Source of the DNA: Megaustenia siamemsis
Lineage: Eukaryota; Mollusca; Gastropoda; Stylommatophora; Ariophantidae
DNA: 64,000 bases
Direction of reading: 5' to 3'
Assembly: GCA_032433765.1 (NCBI GenBank)
Contig: JAVIAB010000092.1
Span: 108,442,396 to 108,506,395, forward strand
Shown here: one piece after another, positions 33,056-43,906 of the stretch
Layout: each line of letters starts with the position of its first letter
How positions within the stretch are numbered: the stretch's first letter is position 1
Program-made: the position numbers and the translations under genes
Notes under the pieces: generated by a model
Seen by the model: only the letters and a program-made list of their open reading frames with translations
The model's database searches: none
Told to the model about the DNA's origin: nothing

Positions 33056-34540
33056 TAACGTAGAAATATATATATATATTAAAAGGTTTGAGGCGGAGCT
33101 TACAGTGTGCAATTTTCTTTTAATTTAAAATTCATACATATATAATATTGTCATAATAATAACATATTATGAAACTAACAGCACAGATCGAGGAAGGCAC
33201 TTTAAGAATGAAAAATAATGTGACTAAAATGAGTTGATGAAATCACGAAACAGAAACTGGTGCATGATTCTTTTGTGAATTATCATAACAGCTCTGGACG
33301 ACCGGTGTATAATAATTAGCTACAAACAGGTACTTGATCGATGAGACAGTTCACTTGTCACTTCAATCAGCCTGCTTGTTCCCAGGCCTATTAGACACGT
33401 GCTGGCCGAGTTTAATTTCATGTAAACACATTTTAAATATTTTATTTTTCATGCATTTTGATTTCTTTCTTTTAATTTCTTTCTTTCTTTTCGCTTCTAT
33501 CCTCCCATTTTAATTGTTTAAATTCCTTCTTTTTTATTACTGTTGTTCTTATTATTTCAAACTTGTATTTTACTCGTACAATTCCCTTTGTTGCCCGTCG
33601 TGTATTCAAGATGTGAAACGTCCGAGTAAGTCTATTCATCTCCTCTCTTTTAGCTCCTATTTAGCGTATCCAGTTTGCTGGTCATTCACTGACTCTCTTG
33701 AATGACTAACCTGGTAAAAACATTTCAAATAAAAGCAAAGAATACCAGAAAATAATAATGTAACAAATCTCAAAGTGGTCTAGCAAAAATACACTTGGAC
33801 TGAATTCTGCCTAGGGTCATCTATACAGAACACTATGTGTAATCTCGCGTTCATGGAGAATATAATAACTCGTTGTTAGCAAACTATTAGTCATATGGAT
33901 TTCCGAAACATAAGGTTAGATAAACAAAAAAAACGATGAATGAGATCAGGGAAAGAGGTGATTAACTAAACCAGGAAATATAGTAAATACTTAAACTCTA
34001 AAGGGGAGGACTGCAATAGTTGAATTAATCAACCGGTTCAAAAAGACATAATCACCGTTGCTTTGTGGCTAACACTAGCATTGGCGGGCATTCTCTACAA
34101 CTCTACGTTCAAGTCATTTCATATCTTGTGCTTTATGATCTCTCTCTCTCGCTCGCTCTCTCTCTATCTACTTCTCTCTCTCTCTCTCTACCTCTCCCGT
34201 GAAAACTTCAAACTCACCATCTTGCTTGTAATTCGTTTTGGTCTGTGTTATATATATAACAGAGGATGGTCACTGAAGCAAAAGAAGATGAAGAAGGTGC
34301 TGATAATGAAGAAGAAGAAGAGGATTTCCACTGACTCTTGTTTGTGTCGAGGAGGCTACACTGTCGCACTTATGGCAGCCTTAGATAATGTCATGTTTTG
34401 ATGGAGAGATTCAGTGGTTTCATCAATCATATTCCTAGTCTGCTTGAATTTCTGCACCATTTTCCGTCTCTCATATTCTTTAAAAGTACCCCTTGTGTGG
34501 CATCTCTAGGCTGTCCATGTGGGAAAACAACGTGTTTGTT
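33056..34540. other. No recognisable gene
   Basis: AT-rich. Contains short TATATA, TTTC and CTCTCT tracts (34140-34190) and a GAAGAAGAAGAGG run near 34307. No domain recognised. Confidence 0.45.
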
Positions 34541-34557
34541 ACATCAGTATATCGAGT

Positions 34558-34855
34558 GAGATCTATCTTTCTTTCGTTCGCCTGAAGTATTGTCTATATC
34601 TGCAATGCTGTTTCCTGTATAAATGTTACTGTCTTTTGTCATTCTTGCAGTGGCCCATATAGTTTTGTCTGTAGTGTTGTATCTATGGGCCAATGGATTT
34701 TCTTCAGTCTACTATATTCAGTGCAGTCTTGAAGTATGTGTTCAGCAGTCTGGGGCGCCTGTTCACATGTACATGTAGTTGAGGTGCCGATCTTGAATTT
34801 GTATACATGTGACTGTGGAGTCGATTGTGTCCTGTTCTGAGGCGTATTCTTTCTG
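34558..34855 (-). mobile_element. I-group-like LINE 3' fragment (copy B)
   Basis: Antisense counterpart of 42770-43062: GAACGAAAGAAAGATAGAT at the 3' end (minus), TATGGGCCACTGCAAGAATG, AGACTGCTGAACACATACTT and CAGGACACAATCGACTCC are nearly unchanged. Only the last ~300 bp of the element are present. Confidence 0.88.
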
Positions 34856-34859
34856 TGTT

Positions 34860-35575
34860 TGTCTCATTCCTTATTCTTTCTTATGCAATACATAGCCCTA
34901 CATATTAACGACACACATTTATCCACTTATTTATTAGTGTTATATTGTAAGAACTGTCGCAAAGAAAAACATTTTATGCATTCGCAAATTCGCCAACTTT
35001 CAAGCAGGAAATGATAACTAAAGTAAAGACAACTGGAGTGCATCGAGCAAACAGTTAATCCTCAATCAAAGATTTTGTAAATCTAAAATGATTAATGAAC
35101 ACCGCAGCGAAAGACTAGATAATTAAATCCTCAGGCGGACGATTGAATCTTTGACACCACAATTGATTACCATTAGAGCCGGTGTTATAGACGCAAACAA
35201 GTGACGCGGAGAAAGAACATGCATGGGGTTTACAGTTCTGCTGGGTTTTCTTTGTAGGAGATAAAGGTTAGCTATGCATTTTCTTTCCCAGTAGTAATTA
35301 TCATGGTTTCCGGTTGAGCTCTCTTCTCCTTTTGTTTTTGATGATCAATCATTTTTCTGTTTATTTTGTTTGTGAATTATTTAACGCTATGTTGTTATTA
35401 TTATTATTGTGTTCTCTTTTTTGTTAATAGGCTAATAATTTGTCATTTTGTTGAAAAAGGTGATTGCACTTAATGCTTAATTTTGTTTTACTGCTTAACT
35501 TTGTTTTACTGCCTAATTCATTTTACTCTTGAATTCATTTTACTGCTTATTTAATTTTAAATAATCTTTATTTTT
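34860..35575. other. No recognisable gene
   Basis: AT-rich; a weak 20-30 bp tandem of TTTTACTGCTTAA occurs at 35475-35545. Confidence 0.45.
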
Positions 35576-35579
35576 ATTA

Positions 35580-35830
35580 TGAGCCGAAATAGCTCAGTAG
35601 TTAGTGAACTGGACTACAAAGGATAAGAGGTAGGGTTCGATCCCAACCGACGGCTTCCGGTTCACCCAGCCTTAAATGGGTCCCGGGGTTTTTTCTGGGA
35701 AAGTAAAGGGGCACGGGCGTAATACCGACCACATTACCCCAAAAATTATGTACCGAAGTTCTGTAAAATGTATGGTGACTAACACCATATTCCCTATACG
35801 CCACTTGGCGTGACGGGGGTACTTGACTTT
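35580..35830 (+). mobile_element. SINE family A, complete copy
   Basis: The head is tRNA-like: GCCGAAATAGCTCAGTAGTT (A box TAGCTCAGT) and GGTAGGGTTCGATCCC (B box), about 72 nt with pairing GCCG...CGGC ends. The body GGCTTCCGGTTCACCC, GGGTCCCGGGG, GGCACGGGCGTAATACCGAC, CACATTACCCC and ATGTATGGTGACTAACACC follows, ending at the small hairpin ACGCCACTTGGCGT and GACGGGGG. Other copies or fragments: 3050, 20308, 27762, 39633, 45878, 58190 (body only) and 61432. Confidence 0.9.
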
Positions 35831-36264
35831 TCTTTTTTACTTTATTTTTATTGTAGTTGATGTAAATCTCCCTCCTCTTCTTAGCGCTCAACCGTTAAAT
35901 GGGCGCTAATGTGCTGCGCCGCTTGTTTACAGCCAAACCGCGGTATCTGCACCTTTAGGCCAGACACAATTGTTTTCGTCATGTGTAGACTTGTTTAACA
36001 ACAGTTTGTATGGGCAGTGTCTATTTATAACTTAGTCTGTTCGACTTTTAATTGCTAAGTGTTTTTTTTTATATGCGTGAGTACACACACAGAGGTAGAG
36101 GGGGGCGGGTTTGCAGCCCATTTCGTTTTCTATTGACGTTGTTGAGGATGTTTCTGTGTGCTCTACACGTGATCCGTACAACTTATGTTTATCGTTGTAC
36201 CAATAAGGGACAAATTTTGTTTACTGTGGTATCTTTGATATTTTCACACTTAAGCTCTGATGGA
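35831..36264. other. No recognisable gene
   Basis: No recognised feature. Confidence 0.4.
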
Positions 36265-36432
36265 AGTTTTTGTTTCCTGGCGTGCCATTGAAGTTTGGCT
36301 CTTTACATCTAAGGGAAACTTGTGTTTCCTGGCGTGCCATTGATGTTTGTCTCTTTACATCTAAGGGAAACTTGTGTTTCCTGGCGTGCCATTGATGTTT
36401 GTCTCTTTACATCCAAGGGAAACTTTTGTTTA
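36265..36432. repeat. 52-bp tandem repeat, three copies
   Basis: The unit contains TTTCCTGGCGTGCCATTGA, then TTGTCTCTTTACATC and AAGGGAAACTT. The third copy is partial. Confidence 0.9.
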
Positions 36433-36835
36433 GTGGGGTACAGAAAAGAAAGGGGAAAGACATTAGAACAATAAACAATCACAATGAAATATTTAAAAGC
36501 TGAAGTTGTCACTAAAATGACAGTAACGGAAAGCACGGTAATATGCCACCAATAATATAGGCCATATAAACAAAGGAGAAGACAAGATATTTCCATTTTA
36601 CCAGAAAAATAGACAAATTATCGCAAACACTACATTTAAACAGCACACATGGTGATTATTATTATAGCCGACACTAGAACGGAGACACAGAAACCAGGCT
36701 GACTATATGATTGTACCATATAAATATGGTGATCTGACGTCGCTTGTCGAGAAAAACCCCATTCTGGTTGTATTCAGTGCCTCAGAACATAAGCTGTCAT
36801 TTTTAAGATCGGATTAAAGAGCCCAAGAAGTACAA
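36433..36835. other. No recognisable gene
   Basis: No recognised feature. Confidence 0.4.
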
Positions 36836-38155
36836 AGGGTAACATGCTTTAATGTCAGCAATATACTCAGGTACAATATTGTCAGCACCATATCCCAGTA
36901 CAACATTGTCAGCAAAATACCCCAGTGCAACATTGTCAGCAACATACTAGGGTATGTTACTGACAATGTGTTAATAAATAATATTTGAGGGATGGGGGCG
37001 GTACACCATTTTGACAACATACCCCAGTGCACCACTGTCAGCAACATACCACAGTGCACCATTGTCAGCAACATACTCCAGTGCAACATTGTCAGCAGCA
37101 TACCCCAGTACAACATTGTCAACAACATATCCCAGTACAACATTGTCAGCAACATACTCCAGTACAATATTGTCAGCAACATACCACACCACAGTGCAAC
37201 ATTGTCAGCAACATACGCTAGTGCAACATTGTCAGCAACATACGCCAGTGCAACATTGTCAGCAACATACTCCAGTACAATATTGTCAGCAACATACCAC
37301 AGTGCAACATTGTCAGTAACATACTCCAGTACAACAGTGTAAGCAACATACTGCAGTGCAACATTGTCAGCAACATACCCCAGTGCACCACTGACAGCAA
37401 CATACCCCAGTACAACATTGTCAGCAGCATACCCCAGTGCACCATTATCAGCTACATACCTCAGTACAACATTGTCAGCAAGATACCCCAGTGCACCATT
37501 GTCAGCAAAATACCCCAGTACAACATTGTTAGCAACATACCCAGGTAAAATATTGTCAGCAAAATACCCCAGTGCAACATTGTCAGCAACATACTCCAGT
37601 ACAACATTGTCAGCAACATACCCCAGTTCAACATTGTCAGCAACATACTCCAGTACAACATTGTCAGCAACATACCCCAGTACAACATTGTCAGCAAAAT
37701 ACCCCAGTACAACATTGTTAGCAACATACCCAGGTACAACATTGTCAGCAACATACCCCAGTTCAACATTGTCAGCAACATACTCCAGTTCAACATTGTC
37801 AGCAACATACCCCAGTGCACCATTGTCAGCAAAATACCCCAGTACAACATTGTTAGCAACATACCCAGGTACAACATTGTCAGCAACATACCCCAGTTCA
37901 ACATTGTCAGCAACATACTCCAGTTCAACATTGTCAGCAACATACCCCAGTGCACCATTGTCAGCAAAATACCCCAGTACAACATTGTTAGCAACATACC
38001 CAGGTACAACATTGTCAGCAACATACCCCAGTTCAACATTGTCAGCAACATACTCCAGTACAACATTGTCAGCAACATACCCCAGTACAACATTGTCAGC
38101 AACATACCCCAGTACAACATTGTCAGCAACATACCCCAGTACAACATTGTCATCA
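36836..38155. repeat. 27-bp minisatellite (~46 units) with 135-bp higher-order repeat and one inverted unit
   Basis: The unit contains AACATTGTCAGCAACATACC and CCAGTAC. Interrupted at 36970-37010. From about 37480 to 38030, a five-unit block (135 bp) marked by the CCAGGTACAAC and GTTAGCAACATA variants recurs three times. At 36930-36969 a unit is followed by its inverse. The 27-bp period leaves frames open on both strands (up to 457 codons); I treat these as artefacts. Confidence 0.95.
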
Positions 38156-38184
38156 TGCACCAACATTGACTTGCATCGTGGAGG

Positions 38185-38475
38185 CATTTTTCACCGCAGC
38201 AGGTTGGAGAAAATGACCAGGTGATTTGCATGTGGCCCCCGAGATCACCGGACCAAACTTTTGGTAAATTTCCTTTGGAGGATGGGGGCGGTACTTGAAG
38301 GAGTATGCATCTCCACTAGCCGCAGCAAACCTGGATGATCTTCAGGAACGCAACGCTGAAGCTGTACACTCGATCACGCCAGAAATGCTGCAGAGAGTCT
38401 GATCCGAGATAGACAATCGCATCGATGTTTATCGAGTAACAGTTGGGGCGCACATCGAGTGTGTGTGTGTGTGTG
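38185..38475 (+). pseudogene. Mariner-like transposase C-terminal remnant
   Basis: In shifting frames it reads WPPRSPDQT, WGRYLKEYASPLAAANLDDL, then QERNAEAVHSITPEMLQRV, a stop, and SEIDNRIDVYRVTVGAHIEC. This is the C-terminal layout of mariner-type transposases (RSPDLxP, FxLWGYLK, LxxLxxRI, PExLxxV, GGHIE). Two frameshifts and a stop make it dead. The catalytic core upstream is absent and the 27-bp array begins only ~35 bp away. Confidence 0.75.
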
Positions 38476-38538
38476 TGTGGTGTGTGTGTGTGGTGTGTGT
38501 ATATGTGTATGTGTGTGTGTGTGAGAGAGAGAGAGAGA
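38459..38538. repeat. (GT)n(GA)n microsatellite
   Basis: GT runs with TGGT interruptions, then GAGAGAGAGAGAGAGA. Confidence 0.96.
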
Positions 38539-38539
38539 T

Positions 38540-39630
38540 ACCAAGGGGTATCACATAAAACTTTAGAAGTTGACGCAACTGTATCCATCGAGGTATGAGA
38601 ATATTAAAGTAAGCTTTTGTTTTGTTACTTGAAATAAATGAATGTTTTTGTGGGGAAACACACACACCCCCCCCCCCCAAATCCCGTACGTTAATTAATG
38701 TAATTTTATTTTAAACATTCAAAACTTTTAATCTAATCATCTTCTTGAAATCATTTTGTAACAGCGTGTATGCTAACATTGTATACTAATAACGAATAGA
38801 AACACTGAAACAAAAAAATATGGGTCGCTTAGTAAATTGTTTCATTCTGGAATTTTCTAATATACATGCTTTCAATGGGCAGAATATGTGATCAATTTTT
38901 AAACAAAATTTAAAACGTTTCGGCATAATTTTTTGTTAACACATACAACAAAAGTCCACTTAAGTGCTTGCGTCCCACTTTATCATTAGACAGTGCAATT
39001 ATGAAGGACATTTCTTAGAAGATGCTACACTTCAAAGAACACAAAAGGCGGGAAAGCAAGTTTGTGCGAATGCATAGAGTTTGTTGGAAATCTCCAAAAC
39101 GTTTTGTTCTTGTGTTTTTCCCTGCCTGGAAAAGAGCTTATTTCTCTAATTACTCAATAATTGGCTCAAACATTGGCAGCCCACGGCACTGTAGAGAATA
39201 TTTAACATAAGGCACGTATAAGTAATTAAATCTATTTAGCCGAAGGATCTCCTTTATCACTCGGCTGCCGTTTACTACTTCGCAGCATGCTCGGTTAATG
39301 GTACGCGCGATCTTGAACAAACAATTACCGGTGCGCTGAAAGGAAAGAATTATCTCCACAAAGCAAGAGGGCGTAAATTATACATTTTTTAAAAACCGTT
39401 GCTGGTATCTGAGATCACCATGGTAAACAAACACAAGATAAAGAAGGAAGGAATTGAAGTCCCGTTATCAATTTGAGAACGGCCATTTCTTTCGGTATTC
39501 TCTGTAACTAGGGTTTTCAAACTCTGTGAGGTGAGACTCGTGGTAAAGTTTCAGAACGGGCAGCTCAATAACCAGAAATAACTTTTTGCCATCTTCATGT
39601 TTAGTGTCTTGTATTAAAAAAAATAGTAAG
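38540..39630. other. No recognisable gene
   Basis: Includes a C-run (38664-38677). Otherwise AT-rich with no recognised feature. Confidence 0.45.
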
Positions 39631-39632
39631 AG

Positions 39633-39875
39633 TCCCGTCACGCCACGTGGAGTATAGGGAATATGGTGTTAATGACCATTATTTTTATAGACCTTCGGCA
39701 TATGATTTTTGGGGAAATGTGGTCAGTATTACGCCCGTGCCACTTTATTGTCCCATAAAAAATCCGGTACCCACTTAAGGATGGATGAACCCGGAAACCG
39801 TCGATCAGGATTGAACCTGATCTCTTGTCAATTGTTAACTCTAGTTAACTAACTACTGAGCTATCGCGGCTCCCA
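39633..39875 (-). mobile_element. SINE family A, near-complete antisense copy
   Basis: Minus strand begins GGGAGCCGCGATAGCTCAGT (A box) with B-box-like GGTTCAATCCTGATCGACGG. It keeps the family body to the terminal TACTCCACGTGGCGTGACGG. Confidence 0.88.
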
Positions 39876-40149
39876 CAGTGTCTTGTAGTAGGTGACAATA
39901 ATTTCTAGACCTTTATAATTTCGTTCACTTTGTTTTTAATTTCCTGTTGCTACTTTGTTTATTCTTTGATTTCCATTACTATTTTCGTTATCCTTGTTTT
40001 CTTTTACCACTTCGGTTGTTGTTTCTTTTTGCTTGTCTGGTCTTTCTTTTATTTTACTACTTACTTTTCTTTTCTTTTGTTCTTGTATTATCAATTATGT
40101 TTTTATTTTGTAATTCTACGTGTCTCAGTCCCTCTATTGGCACACATTA

Positions 40150-40770
40150 AGATTGAGTTCTCACCGACCATTTCGCAGGCCGGCAGTGCACTGACGGTGT
40201 GTGAGGTGCAAACATTTACAGATATCTATTGTCTGGACGGGTATTCTTGGTCGTTTTGTGCAATGTGTAGTGGGTGTAGCAAAAGCTGCGACGTCATCAT
40301 CGGTACGTGTCACGGCTAATGTTCACATGTGATCTATGGACACGACTGCTCCAGGTTTTGTCTCAGGGTCTGTCCTTTATGTGAGAAAAAAATCCGGAAA
40401 ATGCCTACAATGTAAACATCCTGGCTATACCTGTAATGAACCTGTAATGACACTTGTCCCGATGGTAATTTTGGGCTACAGTGCGAACAGACGTGTTCTG
40501 ATGGCTGTGACATCATATATGACCCGGAAAGTGCAGACTGTACGTGCAAGAAAACGTACTACGGGTCAGTCTGCACTCTCAAATGTCCGGAGAACTGTTT
40601 CAACGACACCTGTGAATAGTGCATACACGGGAACGTTCTACGGGTCAGACTGCTCTCAAATCTCCGGGACAACTGTTTGAACGAAACCTGTGAACAGTTA
40701 ATCGAAGCCTGCGTCTCGTATGTCGATGATTCCCACGTTAAGAAGAGTCTGCAGACTACAACAAACCCAA
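40150..40770 (+). pseudogene. Fucolectin-tail plus EGF-like receptor ectodomain, degenerate
   Basis: The cysteine pattern is read across three frames. First GSALTVCEVQTF (end of a fucolectin/F5-8-type fold, where L-C-E-V is typical), then CLDGYSWSFCAMCSGC and CDVIIGTCHG, a TAA, CSHVIYGHDCSRFC, a shift in an A-run, SGKCLQCKHPGYTCNE, a shift, CNDTCPDGNFGLQC, CSDGCDIIYDPESADCTC, KKTYYGSVCTLKCPENC, and a partial duplicate FYGSDC...NCLNETCEQ. These are laminin/EGF-like repeats like those of molluscan MEGF-type proteins and receptor phosphatases. Two stops and at least three frameshifts mark it as a pseudogene. Surrounding intron structure cannot be seen. Confidence 0.72.
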
Positions 40771-40784
40771 GCAAATGGATACCT

Positions 40785-43525
40785 CAATGTGTTTATGTGC
40801 TAGACTTGGTTCATTTCTTGGTGTTTTTCCGTGAAGTCATGGCTCATATCTTAATGTGTCTTTCATTACTAAAGCCAGGAAAAGATAGTTCAATGACATC
40901 CAGCTATAGACCAATCAGCCTTACAAGCTGTTTGTGTAAAACAATGGAACGTATAATCAATCTCAGACTGCAGTGGTACCTGGAAAGTGAAAATCTCCTT
41001 GTCCCACAACAAGCAGGCTTTAGACAGTGTTACTCTACCGAAGATCAAGCAACCTATCTTTCCCAGGAAATCGAAGATGCGTTTCAAGAAAAGAAACTGG
41101 TACTAGCAGCATGGATAGACCTAAAGAAAGCATTTGATAAGGTATGGAAGGAAGGGCTTCTGAAGAAACTGAGAAATTATGGAGTAAATGGCAGGATGTA
41201 CAAATGGGTCAAAGCATACCTGCATAACAGGAGAGCCAGAGTGCAACTGGATGGTCTTAAGAGTAAGAAGGTCTTATTGCGCCAGGGCGTTCCACAAGGA
41301 GGGGTACTATCTCCAACACTTTTTCTGATCTACATCAATGACCTAGTTACTGAACTACCACATGGCATCAAAGTGGCAATGTATGCAGATGACTTGGTAA
41401 TGTGGTGCACAGAGGAGTATGCAACAGTGGCCTCCAAATTGCTACAAAGAGCTATGAATGCACTGAATTCATGGACAAATAGATGGTGTATCAGCATCAA
41501 TACAGACAAATGCAGTACTACACTTTTCACACTCTCCCCAAAACAAAAAGCAGGAGCCATCTACATAAACAATGAGCCTGTGAAAGAAGACATACAAGCT
41601 ACATATCTCGGAGTTACATTTGATAACAAACTATCTTGGAAACAGCAGATAAATAAGGCAACCCAAAAAGCAAGGAGAAAATTGGCTATTCTAAGAAAGT
41701 TGTGTGGAACCACATGGGGTGCGAGTGGAAAATACTCAGTAAAGTTTACCAACAGAGTATACGCCCACATTTAGAATATGGATCATCCGCATGGTGCTCA
41801 GCATCAAACACCACATTGCAAGAACTGGATAAAGTACAAAACCAGGCACTTAGGGTCATCACAGGAGCAATGAAATCAACACCAATATTGGAGATGGAGA
41901 AATTGTGGAGGATACCAGCACTGAGAGAACGGAGGGACACAAAGGTGCTGATACAGGCAGAAAAATGTGTATGCATGCCGAGACATCCAATGAAGGACAG
42001 ATTCCAAATCTTGCATTGGGACGACTTAAGAGAAGCAGCTTTATCCACCAAGCCAAGCGTATTAGTAGACAAACACCAGACATGCCAAGAGTTGTTAAAC
42101 CCCTTCTGCCCATACCAGAACAGACTCCCTGGACAGATGAATCAGGATTATCAGTTCAAATACGGACAGAAGTGAAAGGAATAGTTGACAAAGAGGAACA
42201 AAATAGTCTACAGCGAAAAACAATAGCTCTCTCAGTTTCCTGGATGAAGAATACCCACAAGACCTATGGATTCGTGTGTACACAGATGGATCAGCACAGA
42301 ATGCAGTAAAGAATGGGGGAGCAGGTGCATATATAGAGTACCCAAATAACACTAGGGATATGGATAAAATAGCAACAGGGAAATATTGTCACAATTATGA
42401 TGCAGAAATACAAGCAATAAAGTTGGCAATAGAAAAACTGCTGAACAGTAATCTTAGCCCACAGCCTGTAGTGTTTTTGACAGATGCAAGATCAGTACTC
42501 CAGGCACTACAATCCAGAAAATTACCCCATCTGCAGACCTTATTGACTGAACTCTGCAAGCACCACAGGGTTGCCCTGCAGTGGATCCCGTCTCACTGTG
42601 GAATACCAGGAAATGAGAAAGCAGATCAGTTGGCAAAGGAAGGTTCAACAGGCACACAACTAGATACACCAGTTACATACCATCATAAGAAACAGATAAT
42701 CAAATCAATCAGAGGACCACAAGCCCCAAATCAGGATGCCTTTCATAATATGAATAGATATGAACAAGTTATCATTATACGCCTAAGAACAGGACACAAT
42801 CGACTCCATAGTCACATGTATACAAAATTCAAGATCGGCACATCAACTACTTGTACATGTGGACAGGCACCCCAGACTGCTGAACACATACTTCAAGACT
42901 GCACTGAATATAGTAGACTGAGGAAAATCCATTGGCCCATAGATACAACACTACAGACAAAACTATATGGGCCACTGCAAGAATTACAAAAGACAGTAAA
43001 ATTTATACAGGAAACGACATTGCAGATATAGACAATACTTCAGGCGAACGAAAGATAGATAGATCTTAATGTGTTTCTGTGCTAGTCATGACTCATATCT
43101 TGGTGTGTTTCTGTGCTAGCCATGGCTCAAATCTTAGCTTGTGTGTGTGTGTGTGTGTGCTAGCCATGGCTCATCTCTAGGTGTGTGTCATGTTAGTCAT
43201 ATCTCATATCTTGGTGTGCCCGTGTTAATCATGTCTCATATCTTTATGTGCGTCTGAGTTTAGTAATATCTCATATCTTAATGTGTATCTGTGTTTGTCA
43301 CTTCTCATATCCTTGTGTGTGCCTGGCTATGTTAGTTACATCTCATATCTTTGTGTGTGCATGTCTATGTTAGTCATATCTTATATCTTTGTGTGCATGT
43401 CTATGTTAGTCATGTGTCATATATCTTGATGTGTGTCGGTGTTAGTCATGTCTCGTATCGCTATGTACATGTCTGTGTTATTCACATCTCATATCTTTGT
43501 GTGTGCATGTCTGTGTTAGTCACCT
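40785..43525. repeat. ~38-bp degenerate minisatellite, split by a LINE
   Basis: Units with TCATATCTTTGTGTGTG and GTCTATGTTAGTCA occupy 43063-43525. Two diverged units with CATGGCTCATATCTTAATG lie at 40785-40859 on the other side of the LINE (40860-43062), showing the array existed before insertion. Confidence 0.85.
40860..43062 (+). mobile_element. I-group-like LINE: reverse transcriptase and RNase H, 5' truncated
   Basis: Exact ATCTTAATGTGT duplications at 40848-40859 and 43063-43074 bound it (2203 bp). RT: KPGKDSSMTSSYRPISLTSC, QQAGFRQCYSTEDQ, AWIDLKKAFDKVW, LRQGVPQGGVLSPTLFLIYI, VAMYADDLVMW (intact YADD), SWTNRWCISINTDKC and TYLGVTFDNKLSWK, to about 41774. A frameshift moves the thumb/linker to 41702-42175. 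RNase H (42276-43031): YTDGSAQN, YDAEIQAIKLA, FLTDARSVLQAL, LQWIPSHCGIPGNEKADQLA, with all acidic residues plus H present. It then has a Cys/His motif CTCGQAPQTAEHILQDC. The tail is AAAGATAGATAG. The RNase H plus this zinc motif fit I/Ingi-like groups. Endonuclease lost by 5' truncation; at least two frameshifts. Confidence 0.93.
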
Positions 43526-43539
43526 CTAGTGACTCGGGC

Positions 43540-43859
43540 AGATGGTGCTCGTAAACCTGGGAAGGCAGACCATCTAAGGGCAGAATCCCCCTACAGAAAA
43601 GACAATCTGTTGCCTTGCAGGAAGATTGGGGACAATCAAAGGCAAAGGAAAGCAAACCTGAATAAAATGCTGGCTGAAATCGGATGCACTGGGCCACTGG
43701 CGCAGAACACAGTGCAACGTTTTAACGGGTGTTCAATCAGAGTGGATCTGGTAGACTCTAAATGTGTTGTTCTGTCTGTGGGGGTCGATCAACACACTTA
43801 GCCTGACAGCTGACTTCATGTGAGAGTCTGGAATCCTACTCTGATTGAGTCCTGATCAC

Positions 43860-43860
<1 letters not shown>
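43540..43860 (+). other. Unclassified, possibly retroelement-derived block
   Basis: GC-richer than its surroundings (CCTGGGAAGGCAGACCATCT, GGCACTGG-type segments) and lying between a minisatellite and a (GA)n run. It may be part of a LINE 5' region or SINE body. No tRNA box or domain identified. Confidence 0.25.
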
Positions 43861-43892
<32 letters not shown>

Positions 43893-43906
43893 GACAGAGA
43901 GAGTCC
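43860..43906. repeat. (GA)n microsatellite
   Basis: GAGAGAGA run with GACA interruptions. Confidence 0.95.

Noticed and set aside
35580..35652. Genuine tRNA gene
   Set aside because: A and B boxes are present but the cloverleaf arms are degenerate, and the same head is fused to a fixed non-tRNA body in several copies, so it is a SINE.
36814..38231. Frames of 457, 286 and 256 codons in the 27-bp array
   Set aside because: Same artefact, open on both strands with a multiple-of-three period.
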